DNA from: Thermoleophilia bacterium
GTDB lineage: Bacteria > Actinomycetota > Thermoleophilia > Miltoncostaeales > Miltoncostaeaceae
DNA length: 35,115 bases
Assembly (NCBI GenBank): GCA_028285405.1
Contig: JANQPH010000031.1
Coordinates: 1-35,115, forward strand
Direction: 5' to 3'
This document shows, one piece after another, positions 22,391-30,979 of the stretch. The notes below the pieces were generated by a model. The model made no database searches, was not told the DNA's origin, and saw nothing but the letters and a program-made list of their open reading frames with translations. The position numbers were made by a program, and so were the translations under genes. Position 1 is the first letter of the stretch. Each line of letters opens with the position of its first letter.

Positions 22391-22621
22391 TCAGTGGATG
22401 GAGAAGTGGTGCCCGCCGCCGTGGCCGCACCAGTAGAGCAGCCGCCCCTCGGCGCTGCGGGCGACGCACCTCGCGTCGTGCGAGTGCGAGGGACACGGCC
22501 GGACGACCCGAGCAAGCAGGCCTCGCGGGTCAACCGGCTCGGCGCCGGCGGGTAAATCTGCCCGCAGCGCAGCCTCGACGCTGATGGTCATCGGGTCGAC
22601 AGCAGCGGTGGCGGTGCTCAC
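22391..22621 (-). CDS. Small Cys/His-rich protein coupled to the dehydratase gene
   Basis: The 76-residue product begins MSTATAAVDPMTISVEA and ends with a Cys/His-rich half: CPSHSHDARC, then LLYWCGHGGGHHFSIH. This could bind zinc or another metal with three cysteines and several histidines. The GTG start overlaps the stop of the upstream dehydratase gene by 4 nt (GTGA), a sign of translational coupling and of a real gene. It is the last gene of the glycan cassette and converges on the four-helix membrane protein gene, 16 nt away. I do not recognise a family. Confidence 0.6.
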   Translation of the reverse strand: MSTATAAVDPMTISVEAALRADLPAGAEPVDPRGLLARVVRPCPSHSHDARCVARSAEGRLLYWCGHGGGHHFSIH

Positions 22622-24540
22622 GATCGTGCATCCCCCTCGGAGAACGTTGACTCGGTGACGGTTTCGCCCTGATCCGGCTCGGACCTGCCGGCGAGCGTGG
22701 TCTGCATCAGCACCTCGTGCACACGGTGCTGACTTCCCTCGGTGACGATTCTCTCGAGCTCGGCGAGACCGCTCCGCACCTGTCCTGCGTCGAGCGGCGG
22801 CCGAGTTGCGCGCATGATCTTGCCAAATCGGGTCGAGAGCACGTCCTCGTCGACGTTGAAGAGCTCCTCGTGGAGCTTCTCGCCGGGCCGGATGCCGACG
22901 AACTGGATGGTGATCTGGTCGTCGTCACCCTTGCCGCTCAGCTCGATCATCCGCTGCGCCAGGTCGACGATCTTGACGGGCTCCCCCATGTCGAGGACGA
23001 AGATGTCGCCGCCTTCGGCGATCCCCGTCGCCTCGATCACGAGCTGCACGGCCTCTGGGATGGTCATGAAGAACCGCGTCATCTCAGGGTGGGTGACCGT
23101 GACGGGCCCGCCGGCCTCGATCTGACGCCGGAAGATCGGCAGCACCGACCCCGAGCTTCCCAGGACGTTCCCGAACCGCACCGCGGCGAACCGGGTCCCG
23201 GTGACCCCCTCGCCGTGCATCTCGATGATCCGCTCCGCGAGCGCCTTGGTCGCGCCCATGATCGTCTTCGGCTCGACGGCCTTGTCGGTCGAGATCAGGC
23301 AGAAGCGCTCGACGCCGTGCACCGCCGACTGGCGGGCCATGATCTCGGTCGCGATCGCGTTGTTGGCGACGGCCTGGAGCGGGTTCAGCTCCATCATCGG
23401 CACGTGCTTGTAGGCGGCGGCGTGGAAGACGATCTCGGGACGGTGCTCGGCAAGGACCCGCGCCATGTGCGTCTCGTCCTTGCAGTCGCCCACGACCGGC
23501 CGCAGCTTGGTGTCGCCGCGAGCCCGCAGGGCGTGGTCGATCTCGAACAGGTTGTTCTCGGAGTGCTCGACCATCACCAGCGAGCGGACTCCGAGGGCCG
23601 CGATCTGGCGGCAGAGCTCGCTGCCGATCGATCCGCCCGCCCCCGTCACGAGCACGGTGCGCCCGCTCAGGTAGCGCGCCACGGTGGCCAGGTCGATCAC
23701 GATCGGGGCACGTCCGAGGACGTCCTCGACGCGCACCTCGCGCAGCTGGGACATGGTCACCTCGCCGCGCATCAGCTCCGGCAGCCCCGGCAGCGTCGTG
23801 CACCGGACGCCGGCGTCTCGACACTTCTCGACGACGTCCTGCCTGGCGGCGCCCGGGGCGGACGGCATCGCGATCACGACCTCGTTCACGACGCGATCCC
23901 GCAGGATCCGCGGCAGGTCTGCCCGGGTGCCGAGGACGCGGGCGCCGTGCATGCGCAGGCCGCGCTTGCGCGGGTCGTCGTCGATCAGCCCGATCGGCGT
24001 GAGGCCGAGCTGGCGCCGGTGCCGTTGCATGTCGCGAAGCAGCGACGTGCCCGCGTTGCCGGCGCCGACGATCAGCACGCCCCGGCCCTTGCGGAAGAAC
24101 TCCGACCGGGGTGGGCGCTCGACGATGCTGCGGACCAGGAACCGGACTCCACCGATCAGCACCAGCGTGAAGAGGAAGTCGAAGGCCAGCACGCCGCGTG
24201 GGACGGGCTCGACGCCCCCGGGCTGCCACTGGGCGAGGACCGCGGCGACGAGGATGCTCGAGACCGCGACCGCGAGCACGATGGCCTGCAGGTCGCGCAT
24301 GCTCGTGAAGCGCCACCACTTCGTGTAGAGCCGCGCTGCGATGAACACGGCCATCTTCAGGCCGACGACGATGAAGATGGTGGCGCTGAGCGTCTCCTCG
24401 AACCGACCGGGAACCGACCCGTCGAATCGGAAGTAGAACGCGAGCCAGTACGCGGCGAAGAGCAGCCCGACGTCGACGGCCACCTGGGCGAGTCGGTGCA
24501 ACGCCGCGCGCCAGCTGAGCATGGCGGCCGGAAGCCTCAT
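22618..24540 (-). CDS. Nucleotide-sugar 4,6-dehydratase/epimerase, membrane-bound (WbpM/CapD/PglF type)
   Basis: The 640-residue protein is of the large SDR type that makes UDP-4-keto-6-deoxy-sugars, the entry to amino-deoxy sugars of O-antigen, capsule and glycoproteins. It starts with four hydrophobic helices (about 15-140). A CoA-binding-like Rossmann region with GAGNAG (159-164) comes next. The catalytic SDR domain follows with TGAGGSIGSE (299-308), AAAYKHVPMME and a catalytic region STDKAVEPKTIMGATK, where Met and Lys replace the classical Tyr-x3-Lys as in FlaA1 and PglF. RPGEKLHEELF is the usual C-terminal signature. ATG start. The stop of the DUF354 gene and this start share one base. 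Confidence 0.93.
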   Translation of the reverse strand: MRLPAAMLSWRAALHRLAQVAVDVGLLFAAYWLAFYFRFDGSVPGRFEETLSATIFIVVGLKMAVFIAARLYTKWWRFTSMRDLQAIVLAVAVSSILVAAVLAQWQPGGVEPVPRGVLAFDFLFTLVLIGGVRFLVRSIVERPPRSEFFRKGRGVLIVGAGNAGTSLLRDMQRHRRQLGLTPIGLIDDDPRKRGLRMHGARVLGTRADLPRILRDRVVNEVVIAMPSAPGAARQDVVEKCRDAGVRCTTLPGLPELMRGEVTMSQLREVRVEDVLGRAPIVIDLATVARYLSGRTVLVTGAGGSIGSELCRQIAALGVRSLVMVEHSENNLFEIDHALRARGDTKLRPVVGDCKDETHMARVLAEHRPEIVFHAAAYKHVPMMELNPLQAVANNAIATEIMARQSAVHGVERFCLISTDKAVEPKTIMGATKALAERIIEMHGEGVTGTRFAAVRFGNVLGSSGSVLPIFRRQIEAGGPVTVTHPEMTRFFMTIPEAVQLVIEATGIAEGGDIFVLDMGEPVKIVDLAQRMIELSGKGDDDQITIQFVGIRPGEKLHEELFNVDEDVLSTRFGKIMRATRPPLDAGQVRSGLAELERIVTEGSQHRVHEVLMQTTLAGRSEPDQGETVTESTFSEGDARS

Positions 24541-25559
24541 CAGCGGCCGAGTTTTGCCATATGCGCCGACAGAATCAAGTCGAGCAGGAACTCGGGGTCG
24601 CGCAGGCTCGGCGCGTCGCCGCGGGCCCTCGGGACCAGCTCGAGCTCGTCGGGGTGGCGGAGCTGACGCAGGCGACCCGCGCGGATCAGCTCGATGTCGA
24701 CGGCGCCCATCGTGGCGGCAAACGGCGTGTAGGCGGGGACACCGAGCGCCGCGGCCTCGCGATTCATCGTCCCGCCGGCGCTCACGACCAGATCCGACGC
24801 GCCGACCAGGCTCGGCCCGTCGATCGGCCGGTCCGGGACGATGACGGGCCGCTTGCGCAGCTCCTCGCGCTGGCGGTCCGTCCGAGGGAGCACGACGGTC
24901 TGGACGGCGGGAGCCGCCTCGACGAGACGCTCGAGCGCCGCGGTGAACGCGTCGTCGCCCGCGCCCCGGTAGTACAGCGTCACCTCGGGCGGCGGCCGGA
25001 GCACGGCCAGCACCGCCTCCTCGGAGACCCCGACCTCCGCGCGCACCCCCGGATCGAGCCGGTGGTCGGCGAGGTAGTACTCCTCCTTGAGGCCCGGGTA
25101 CCGCACGAGCCGCGGCGGAGTGATGCCGTAACGACGCAACGCGTCCTCGGGGATCGCCTTCGGCACCACGACCCGGGTCGCGAAGCGGCAGTTCCAGTGG
25201 TGCATCGCCGCGGCGTGCTCGTAGTCGAACATCGTCACCTGGGGGATGCCGGCCGCCCGCGCCGCAGGGGGCTGGTCGGTGCTTCCGTGCGCGATTGCCA
25301 GATCGAACCGCTCGCGTCGCGCCAGCCGCGACAGCGCGGCGGTGCGTCCCGCCATCGCGCGAGCCTTCCCGCGGCGGCTGCCCCCCCCGTGGGCGCCGAT
25401 CACCTCGTAGGGGATCTCGAACCGCTCGAGCAGGCCGACGGTCTGCGCGAAGTCGCGGGCGGTCACCGTGACCTCGTGACCGCGTGCCTCGAGGCGGGCG
25501 ATCAGGGGATTGAAGATGACGACGTGCGGCGAGTTGGTGACGTCAACCCAGATCCGCAT
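24540..25559 (-). CDS. DUF354 family protein, GT-B-like
   Basis: The 339-residue protein matches DUF354, a family with the fold of UDP-GlcNAc 2-epimerase and MurG/GT-B transferases, often found in surface-polysaccharide clusters. It starts MRIWVDVTNSPHVVIFNPLIARLEARGHEVTVTARD, the usual nucleotide-sugar Rossmann opening. Later come AHGSTDQP, a VLRPPPEVTLYY switch and the donor-binding segment DLVVSAGGTMNREAAALGVPAYT (about 275-297). The ATG is chosen because the family homology starts there, although the frame is open upstream. It lies between the aminotransferase and dehydratase genes. It may be an epimerase or a glycosyltransferase; the family is uncharacterised. Confidence 0.85.
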   Translation of the reverse strand: MRIWVDVTNSPHVVIFNPLIARLEARGHEVTVTARDFAQTVGLLERFEIPYEVIGAHGGGSRRGKARAMAGRTAALSRLARRERFDLAIAHGSTDQPPAARAAGIPQVTMFDYEHAAAMHHWNCRFATRVVVPKAIPEDALRRYGITPPRLVRYPGLKEEYYLADHRLDPGVRAEVGVSEEAVLAVLRPPPEVTLYYRGAGDDAFTAALERLVEAAPAVQTVVLPRTDRQREELRKRPVIVPDRPIDGPSLVGASDLVVSAGGTMNREAAALGVPAYTPFAATMGAVDIELIRAGRLRQLRHPDELELVPRARGDAPSLRDPEFLLDLILSAHMAKLGR

Positions 25560-25570
25560 GCCCTGACCGT

Positions 25571-26713
25571 CTACGACGGCGCTCCCGCCGGCAAGGAATC
25601 CGCAACCTGCGCCACCGCCGCGGCGACCTCGCCGACCGACTCCGGGGAGAGGGTCGGGTGCATCGGGATCGCGAGGCCCGTGGCGGCGCACTCCTCGGCG
25701 ATCGGCAGGTCGCCCTCGCGATGACCCAGATGCGCGAAGACCGGCTGGAGGTGGAGCGGGATCCCGTAGTAGACGGCGGATGCGACCCCGGCCTCGCCGA
25801 GCGCGGCGCGCAACTGGTCACGGGCGGAGTGCCGAACCATGTAGAGGTGGTAGACGTGGGTCGCGTCCGGGGCGCTGCCCGGAAGGACCACGTGCTCGCC
25901 GAGGCCGCTCGCCTCGTAGGCGGCCGCGGCCGCGCGGCGCCCCTCGTTCCAGGCGCCCACCTCCCGCAGGAAGATCCGCACGATCGCCGCCTGGAGCTCG
26001 TCGAGGCGCGAGTTGTAGCCGACCTCCTCGAAGACCACCTTGTCCGTCGAGCCGTGGAACCGCAGCCGCCGAACCCGCTCGGCGAGCTCCTCGTCGGCGC
26101 AGACGACCATCCCGCCGTCTCCGAAACCGGGCAGGTTCTTGGTCGGGAAGAAGCTGAGCGTCGCCAGATCGCCGACGGTGCAGGCGTCCGCACCGGCCTC
26201 GGCCGCGCCGTAGGCCTGCGCGGCGTCCTCCACGAGCCGAACGCCGGCGGCGTCGGCGAGCGTCCGCAAGCGGCCCATGGCTGCCGGGTGCCCGAAGATG
26301 TGGACCGGCAGGATCGCCTTCGTCTTGGGCCCGATCCGCTCGGCGACCGAGTCGGGGTCGACGCAGTAGGTCACCGGGTCGATCTCCGCGAAGACCGGCG
26401 TCGCCCCGAGGCGAGCGATCGCCTCGGCCGTGGCGTAGAAGGTGTACGGGGAGGTGACGACCTCGTCGCCGGGCCCGACGTCACAGGCCTGGAGCGCGAT
26501 GCAGAGGGCATCGGTGCCGTTACCGACGCCGACGCAGGGACGACCGCCGAGGGTCGCTCCGACCTCCTCCTCGAGCGCCCGCACGTTCGGGCCGAGGATG
26601 AAGCGGCCGCTGTCGAGGACCTCCTTGACGGCCTCGTCGATCTGCGGTCGCAAGGGCCCGTACTGGGCCGCGATGTCCATCAGGGGAACGCTCAAAGGCA
26701 CGGGCGCGGGCAA
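25571..26713 (-). CDS. DegT/DnrJ/EryC1/StrS aminotransferase
   Basis: The 380-residue protein is a PLP-dependent sugar aminotransferase that aminates keto-sugars made by the 4,6-dehydratase, the expected next step in this cassette. The PLP lysine is Lys192 in FFPTKNLPGFGDGG. GNGTDALCIALQA (about 64-76) binds the cofactor phosphate, VEDAAQAYGA (161-170) carries the pyridine-nitrogen Asp and YNSRLDELQAAI is the family signature. The start is TTG at 26713, or GTG at 26701 or ATG at 26680 (Met12); no strong Shine-Dalgarno decides. It precedes the DUF354 gene by 11 nt and follows the kinase gene by 56 nt. Confidence 0.92.
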   Translation of the reverse strand: MPAPVPLSVPLMDIAAQYGPLRPQIDEAVKEVLDSGRFILGPNVRALEEEVGATLGGRPCVGVGNGTDALCIALQACDVGPGDEVVTSPYTFYATAEAIARLGATPVFAEIDPVTYCVDPDSVAERIGPKTKAILPVHIFGHPAAMGRLRTLADAAGVRLVEDAAQAYGAAEAGADACTVGDLATLSFFPTKNLPGFGDGGMVVCADEELAERVRRLRFHGSTDKVVFEEVGYNSRLDELQAAIVRIFLREVGAWNEGRRAAAAAYEASGLGEHVVLPGSAPDATHVYHLYMVRHSARDQLRAALGEAGVASAVYYGIPLHLQPVFAHLGHREGDLPIAEECAATGLAIPMHPTLSPESVGEVAAAVAQVADSLPAGAPS

Positions 26714-26769
26714 GCCGGGGGGCCTGCCTCAGCGGCGGGCGATGGTAGCAAAGCGGGTTGCCGGCGCCG

Positions 26770-27981
26770 TCAGCCGGAGGCGGTCTCGCGCTCCGGAAGC
26801 GAGGAATCGAGCTCGGCGTCCTCGATCTCCTCCCCCGTGCCGACCAGCGGCAGCTCGACCGTGATGGTCGTGCCGATCCCCTCACGCGACTCGACCGTCG
26901 CGTGGCCGCCGAACCGCTCCGCGATGTGCTTGACGATCGAGAGGCCGAGCCCGGTGCCGCCCAGCCGCTTCGAGCGCGAAGGGTCGGCTCGGTAGAACCG
27001 CTCGAAGACGTGCGGCAGATGCTTCTCGCCGATCCCGGCGCCGTCGTCCTCGACCGTGAGCGTCACGACTGCGTCGTCGATCGCGACCACGGCGGTGGCG
27101 CGCGCGCCGGCACCCGCGTACTTGATCGCGTTCTCGAGGAGATTGCGCACGACGGTGCGGGCCATGCGATCGGTCAGCGGCGTCCACGCACCCTCGGGAG
27201 CGTCGCTGTCGAGGTCGACGCCGTATTCGGCCGCCGTCGGCAGGAGCTCGTCGATGGTGATCTCGACCGCTCGGGACAGGTCGCTACGGGCCGAGGAGGG
27301 CAGGCCCTGGGTGGCCTCGAGCTCGGACAGGAAGAGGATGTCGCCGATCAGCGCCTCGAGCCGGGCCGTCTCCCGAGCCGCCCGCTCCACGAACCGTGCC
27401 CGCGTCTCCTCGTCCATGTCCGGATCGTCGAGTGCCTCGAGCAGCCCGCGTAGCCCGGTCAGCGGAGTGCGGAGCTCGTGCGAGACGTTGGCGACGAACT
27501 GGGATCGAAGCTCCTGGTAGGCGACCGCCTCGCTCGAGTCGGCCAGCGCGACGAGGCCTTCCGCGCGGTCGCCGCCGTACGGCTCCACGCTGACGCTGTA
27601 GGTGCGCCGGCCCTCGGCGAAGAGCCGCACCTCGAAGCTGGTCGGCGTTCCGCTCGTGATCGCCTGCGAGACACGGCCGGCGAGCTCGTGCTCGCTGAAC
27701 GCCTCGAGCACGCTCATGCCGCGGGCGAGGAACTCGAACCGCTCCCGCGCCCGGGCATTCGCCTCGAGGATCGTCCCGTCGGCGCGCACGCGCAGGGCGA
27801 CGATGGGCAGGACCTCGAACGCGTCGGAGGGTCCGGACACCTCGTCGCGGTTCCCACCGGGCGCCGTCGGGGCGGTCGCGTCCCGAGGCTGTCGCTCGCG
27901 GAGGAGTCGCAGCGCCTGTGCGCCGAAGGCGACAGCGGCAACCATGCCGATTGCGGCGAGTGTCCAAGCCAATGCGGTCAC
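26770..27981 (-). CDS. Membrane sensor histidine kinase, PhoR-like
   Basis: The 403-residue protein has one N-terminal membrane helix (about 4-26) and a PAS domain (about 53-150, FEVLPIVALRVRADGTILEANARARERFEFLARGMSVLEAF). The HisKA domain has the phosphorylated His168 (FVANVSHELRTPLTG), and the HATPase_c domain shows NAIKYA, DDGAGIG and GTGLGLSIVKHI. The C-terminal tail is acidic. It lacks an extracellular sensor domain. No response regulator gene is adjacent, so the partner is elsewhere. The GTG at 27981 is chosen because the membrane helix follows at once; the frame is open upstream. It is first in the strand run leading into the sugar genes and is divergent from the lipoprotein gene. Confidence 0.9.
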   Translation of the reverse strand: MTALAWTLAAIGMVAAVAFGAQALRLLRERQPRDATAPTAPGGNRDEVSGPSDAFEVLPIVALRVRADGTILEANARARERFEFLARGMSVLEAFSEHELAGRVSQAITSGTPTSFEVRLFAEGRRTYSVSVEPYGGDRAEGLVALADSSEAVAYQELRSQFVANVSHELRTPLTGLRGLLEALDDPDMDEETRARFVERAARETARLEALIGDILFLSELEATQGLPSSARSDLSRAVEITIDELLPTAAEYGVDLDSDAPEGAWTPLTDRMARTVVRNLLENAIKYAGAGARATAVVAIDDAVVTLTVEDDGAGIGEKHLPHVFERFYRADPSRSKRLGGTGLGLSIVKHIAERFGGHATVESREGIGTTITVELPLVGTGEEIEDAELDSSLPERETASG

Positions 27982-28147
27982 CCGGTCAGTCTGGCACCTC
28001 GCCGGCCAGGAAGGCGCGCGGCGAGTGCCCCTGGGCACCCTCGACGAACGGTGTGACATCTCGGTGTTCGCCGCCGTCGGCGCTGAGCGAACGTCCGTCT
28101 GGATCTGTTGAATGCGAAGCCGTTGACCGTGAGGAAGGTGGCTTCAG

Positions 28148-28498
28148 ATGGCTGACGTGCGTCCACGATCCACGTGGCGGAGGCTGTCTCGCCGTGCGGC
28201 GCTCCCGCTGCTCGCCGTCGCCGCGGCCGCCGCGCTCACCGGCTGCAGCGTCTCGATCGGGGGGTCCGATCTCGACACGAGCGAGCTCGAGACGGAGATC
28301 GAGGAGGAGCTGGGGGCGCAGGGCGTCCCGGACTCTGCCGTCGACTGCCCCGACGACGTGGAGGTCGAGGAGGGCGACGAGTTCACCTGCACGGCGACCG
28401 CCCCGGACGGGTCGACCGCGACCATCCTGGTGACTCAGACCGACGACGACGGCAACGTGAGGTGGCGCGTCGTCAACACCGCGCCCGCGACGCAGTAG
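28148..28498 (+). CDS. DUF4333 lipoprotein
   Basis: The 116-residue protein has a signal peptide with a basic start (RPRSTWRRLSRR), a hydrophobic core and the lipobox LTGC, lipidated at Cys33. The exported part (about 34-116) is a DUF4333 domain, common in actinobacterial lipoproteins. It has two cysteines (DCPDDVEVEEG, FTCTATAPDGS) that could form a disulfide, as in other members. ATG start with AGGAAGGTGG just upstream. It converges on the coiled-coil protein gene and is divergent from the histidine kinase. DUF4333 proteins have no known enzymatic role. Confidence 0.88.
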   Translation: MADVRPRSTWRRLSRRAALPLLAVAAAAALTGCSVSIGGSDLDTSELETEIEEELGAQGVPDSAVDCPDDVEVEEGDEFTCTATAPDGSTATILVTQTDDDGNVRWRVVNTAPATQ

Positions 28499-28514
28499 GG
28501 CTCCCGGCCGCGGG

Positions 28515-28766
28515 TCAGTCCTCGAGCGCGTCCAGCTCGGCGCGAACGCCCCGCATCTCGCCCACCAGGCGGTCGATCTCGGCATCGAGGGCGCCTTCGC
28601 CCTCGCGTTGGCGAAAGACGATCTGGCCGAGGTCCTTCGCGAGCGCGTCGAACTTGCGCCGCAGCATCATCCCCTGCCCCTGCACCTTGGCCTGTGATGC
28701 GCCCGCCTTGGCCGCCTCGGTCGCCCGCGTCGCTCCCTCGCGGGCCCGCTGTACCCAATCCTCCAT
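28515..28766 (-). CDS. Small helical, coiled-coil protein
   Basis: The 83-residue soluble product is almost entirely helical and charged. An Ala/Gln-rich N-terminal half (EGATRATEAAKAGASQAKVQ) is followed by MMLRRKFDALAKDLGQIVFRQ, then a Glu/Asp/Arg-rich C-terminal coiled coil (ALDAEIDRLVGEMRGVRAEL). Similar short actinobacterial proteins exist without an assigned role. The ATG is preceded by GAGGGGG at 9 nt, and TAGACT upstream may be the -10. It converges with the DUF4333 gene. Confidence 0.7.
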   Translation of the reverse strand: MEDWVQRAREGATRATEAAKAGASQAKVQGQGMMLRRKFDALAKDLGQIVFRQREGEGALDAEIDRLVGEMRGVRAELDALED

Positions 28767-28913
28767 GGCTGACGACCCCCTCGTCGATTGGACGCCGAGT
28801 CTAGTGCCAACCCGGTGCCCCGCGGGCGTGGTGCCCGAGGTGATGCAGCAGGCGAGACGACCGACGAGACCGGAGCGCGGGATAGGCTCGCGCGAATCCG
28901 ACAGGAGGCTGTC

Positions 28914-29783
28914 ATGGCCCAGTTGCCCATCGTTGCCGGGGTCGCCGCCGGAGTCGTGCTCGCCGCGGGCGGCATCGCCGCGATCGACCTCGCCACCGAC
29001 ACCGCCGACGCCCAGGGCTCGAACGACCTCGCCAAGTAGGTCTCGGTCGCGAGCAACCAGGCACGCGCCGCGATCAACCTCTCGAAGACGCTGAACAACG
29101 AGCTCGGGATCTACACGGGCACCCCCGGTCGGATCGTCGGCGTCAAGGACGGCCCGGTCACCAACCTCCGGGCTGTCGGTGGCGGGCTCCCTGGCTCCGT
29201 GATCGCCGACGGCGCCATCTCGGAGACGAAGCTCACGCCGCAGCTCGCCGCGAAGGTGAACGCGGGCGGCCCCGCGGGGGCGCAGGGCCCGGCGGGACCC
29301 CAGGGCGCGCAAGGGCCGGCTGGACCAGCCGGCGCGGTTCCGTCGACCTTCGCGAAGACGCTCCTCGCATTCGTCGACGACCCGATCACGACCGGATCGG
29401 TACCGGAGATCATCGTGACGAGCACGCCCGTGACGATCGTCGGGATCGACGGCGAGGGGGACATCACGGTCGGCACCAACAAGCGCATCATCGGCAGCGG
29501 CTACGTCGACGTGCAGAACACGGACACCGACCCCAGCAACTCATCGACTGCTTCGTGCGCCCTGGCCGCGATCGGACGCGACCCGGTCAACCAGAGCACG
29601 CGGTTCTTCGCGATCCTGGACCCGGTGACGATCCCAGCCAATACCTCGGTCCGAATCCCGTTGTCTGGTGGCACCAACCCCATTGCCGACGACTACCGCA
29701 TCGACATCCAGTGCCAGGCCACAGGTCCGGGCCCGGCCACGGCAACCGGGGGAGCGCTGAACGCCTCGGTCAGCGACCGCTAG
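28914..29783 (+). pseudogene. Collagen-like secreted protein gene interrupted by an in-frame TAG
   Basis: The frame from ATG 28914 (AGGAGG 5 nt upstream) to TAG 29781 is 290 codons, with one internal TAG at 29037-29039 after codon 41. Before it: a signal or anchor helix (VAGVAAGVVLAAGGIAAIDL) and TADAQGSNDLAK. After it, in the same frame: VSVASNQARAAINLSKTLNN, an 8-triplet Gly-Pro/Gln/Ala collagen-like stretch (about 121-145) and a C-terminal beta-rich domain (about 145-289) with two cysteines. A change of CAG to TAG would explain it. TAG is a normal stop in this window (nhaA, HxlR, the lipoprotein). Read as a pseudogene, or a sequence error; readthrough is less likely. The second part has only a weak GTG (29199) and no Shine-Dalgarno. 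Confidence 0.7.
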
Positions 29784-29792
29784 GCGTCGGCC

Positions 29793-30227
29793 TCAGGCGT
29801 ACTGGCGCTCCTCATACCAGGCCCAGGCCGCCGCCGCGAGCGCGATCGCCGAGAACACCAAGCCCAGCCACAAGCCGATGCCGCGGTCGATCGGTCCCCC
29901 TCCGGGGAAGTCGATCATGAACGCGAAGCTCACCACGAACGGGATCGAGATCAGCCAGGTTCCGACCGGGATCGCCGGGATCGCACCCGGCAGCTCGTAG
30001 TTGAGGGCATCGGCCAGGAAGGCGAGCGCGGCCAGCGCCGCGAGGACCAGGTAGATCCACGCTGCGGGAATGATGTCGAAGCCGTTGCCGTCGAAGTCGA
30101 CGGGCACCTCGCCGACGATGGTGTTGACCGACGGCGCGCTCGCCCAGTCGAAGAACAGGCTGATGATGAACAGCACGCTCGCCGCCGCGGCCACGAAGAG
30201 CTTCTGCTCGCGGGTGATCTGATCCAT
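29793..30227 (-). CDS. Four-helix membrane protein, 144 residues
   Basis: The protein has four hydrophobic helices (from about residues 9, 54, 86 and 115). An extracytoplasmic loop follows helix 1 (FFDWASAPSVNTIVGEVPVDFDGNGFD), and the tail WAWYEERQYA is charged. The order of parts (helix, loop with Trp, three helices, charged tail) is the same as in the proteins at 21667 and 32545, though direct sequence similarity is weak. ATG start with GGAG 6 nt upstream. It converges on the collagen-like gene. Function unknown. Confidence 0.75.
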   Translation of the reverse strand: MDQITREQKLFVAAAASVLFIISLFFDWASAPSVNTIVGEVPVDFDGNGFDIIPAAWIYLVLAALAALAFLADALNYELPGAIPAIPVGTWLISIPFVVSFAFMIDFPGGGPIDRGIGLWLGLVFSAIALAAAAWAWYEERQYA

Positions 30228-30263
30228 CAGCGGCTCCGGTCCTGGTGAGGGGTCCGGACGATC

Positions 30264-30965
30264 CTAAGGAACGTCGAAGACACCGTAGTGCCCGGGAATG
30301 ACACGGCGCGGCCGCTCGGCGCGGATCTTGCGGAAGGCGGCGACATGCAGCTCCCGGTCGGGGAAGTCCGCGGGCAGCTGATCCGTGGCGAAGTACTCCG
30401 GGTCGGGGCCGAGCGTGTCACCGGCGACACACACGAGCCCGTCGTCGGTCTCGAAGAGGAAGATCACGTGCCCGGGGGAGTGCCCGGGCGTGTGCACCCA
30501 TCGCACCCCGTCGAGCACCTCGCCGCCCTCGCCGCTCAGCAGCTGCACGTCGAGCGGCTCGAGCAGGCCCGACTGCGCCTTGGCGTGGGGCGTGTCGAGC
30601 TCGGCCTCGTGCACATACAGACGAACGTCGCCGAGCTGGCGCACCGCCGACAGATGGTCCGAGTGCAGGTGGGTCATGAGGACCGTCGCGATCGCGTCCG
30701 TCTCGATGCCCCTCGCCTTCAGCGACGCCGCGAGCATGTCGCCCTGGGTCTGGTAGCCGGGATCGACGACGACCGTGTCCGGCCCGGTGGCGAGGACGGT
30801 GTTCGGCCACGCGATCATTCCCGGGATCACCCCGTCGAGGGCGCCATACGCGCGGAAGGTCGCCGGCGGCGTCGCCGCGCGGGTCTCGACCACCTCACCG
30901 TCCAGGAGCCCGAGCACGACACGGTGGGTCGGGATCAGCACCTCGAGCGCCCACGGCGCGCTCAT
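30264..30965 (-). CDS. MBL-fold metallo-hydrolase, lactonase-like
   Basis: The 233-residue protein carries the zinc-site signature THLHSDHLS (His99, His101, Asp103, His104) and, later, HTPGHSPGHVIFLFE with the next zinc His, then the bridging Asp in VAGDTLG. This matches the AttM/AiiA-like branch of metallo-beta-lactamases, which includes N-acyl-homoserine lactonases and glyoxalase II-like enzymes. It is cytoplasmic; there is no signal peptide. ATG start. It follows the GYD/59-residue pair on the same strand by 14 nt and may share their transcript. The substrate is unknown. Confidence 0.88.
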   Translation of the reverse strand: MSAPWALEVLIPTHRVVLGLLDGEVVETRAATPPATFRAYGALDGVIPGMIAWPNTVLATGPDTVVVDPGYQTQGDMLAASLKARGIETDAIATVLMTHLHSDHLSAVRQLGDVRLYVHEAELDTPHAKAQSGLLEPLDVQLLSGEGGEVLDGVRWVHTPGHSPGHVIFLFETDDGLVCVAGDTLGPDPEYFATDQLPADFPDRELHVAAFRKIRAERPRRVIPGHYGVFDVP

Positions 30966-30979
30966 CGGTCGACCGACGC

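Noticed and set aside
29037-29039. TAG read as an amino acid (stop reassignment)
   Set aside because: TAG ends several intact genes in the window, so it is a normal stop.
29199-29783. The second half of the collagen-like gene as an independent gene
   Set aside because: It has only an internal GTG with no Shine-Dalgarno, and sequence upstream of it in the same frame up to the TAG also reads as coding.
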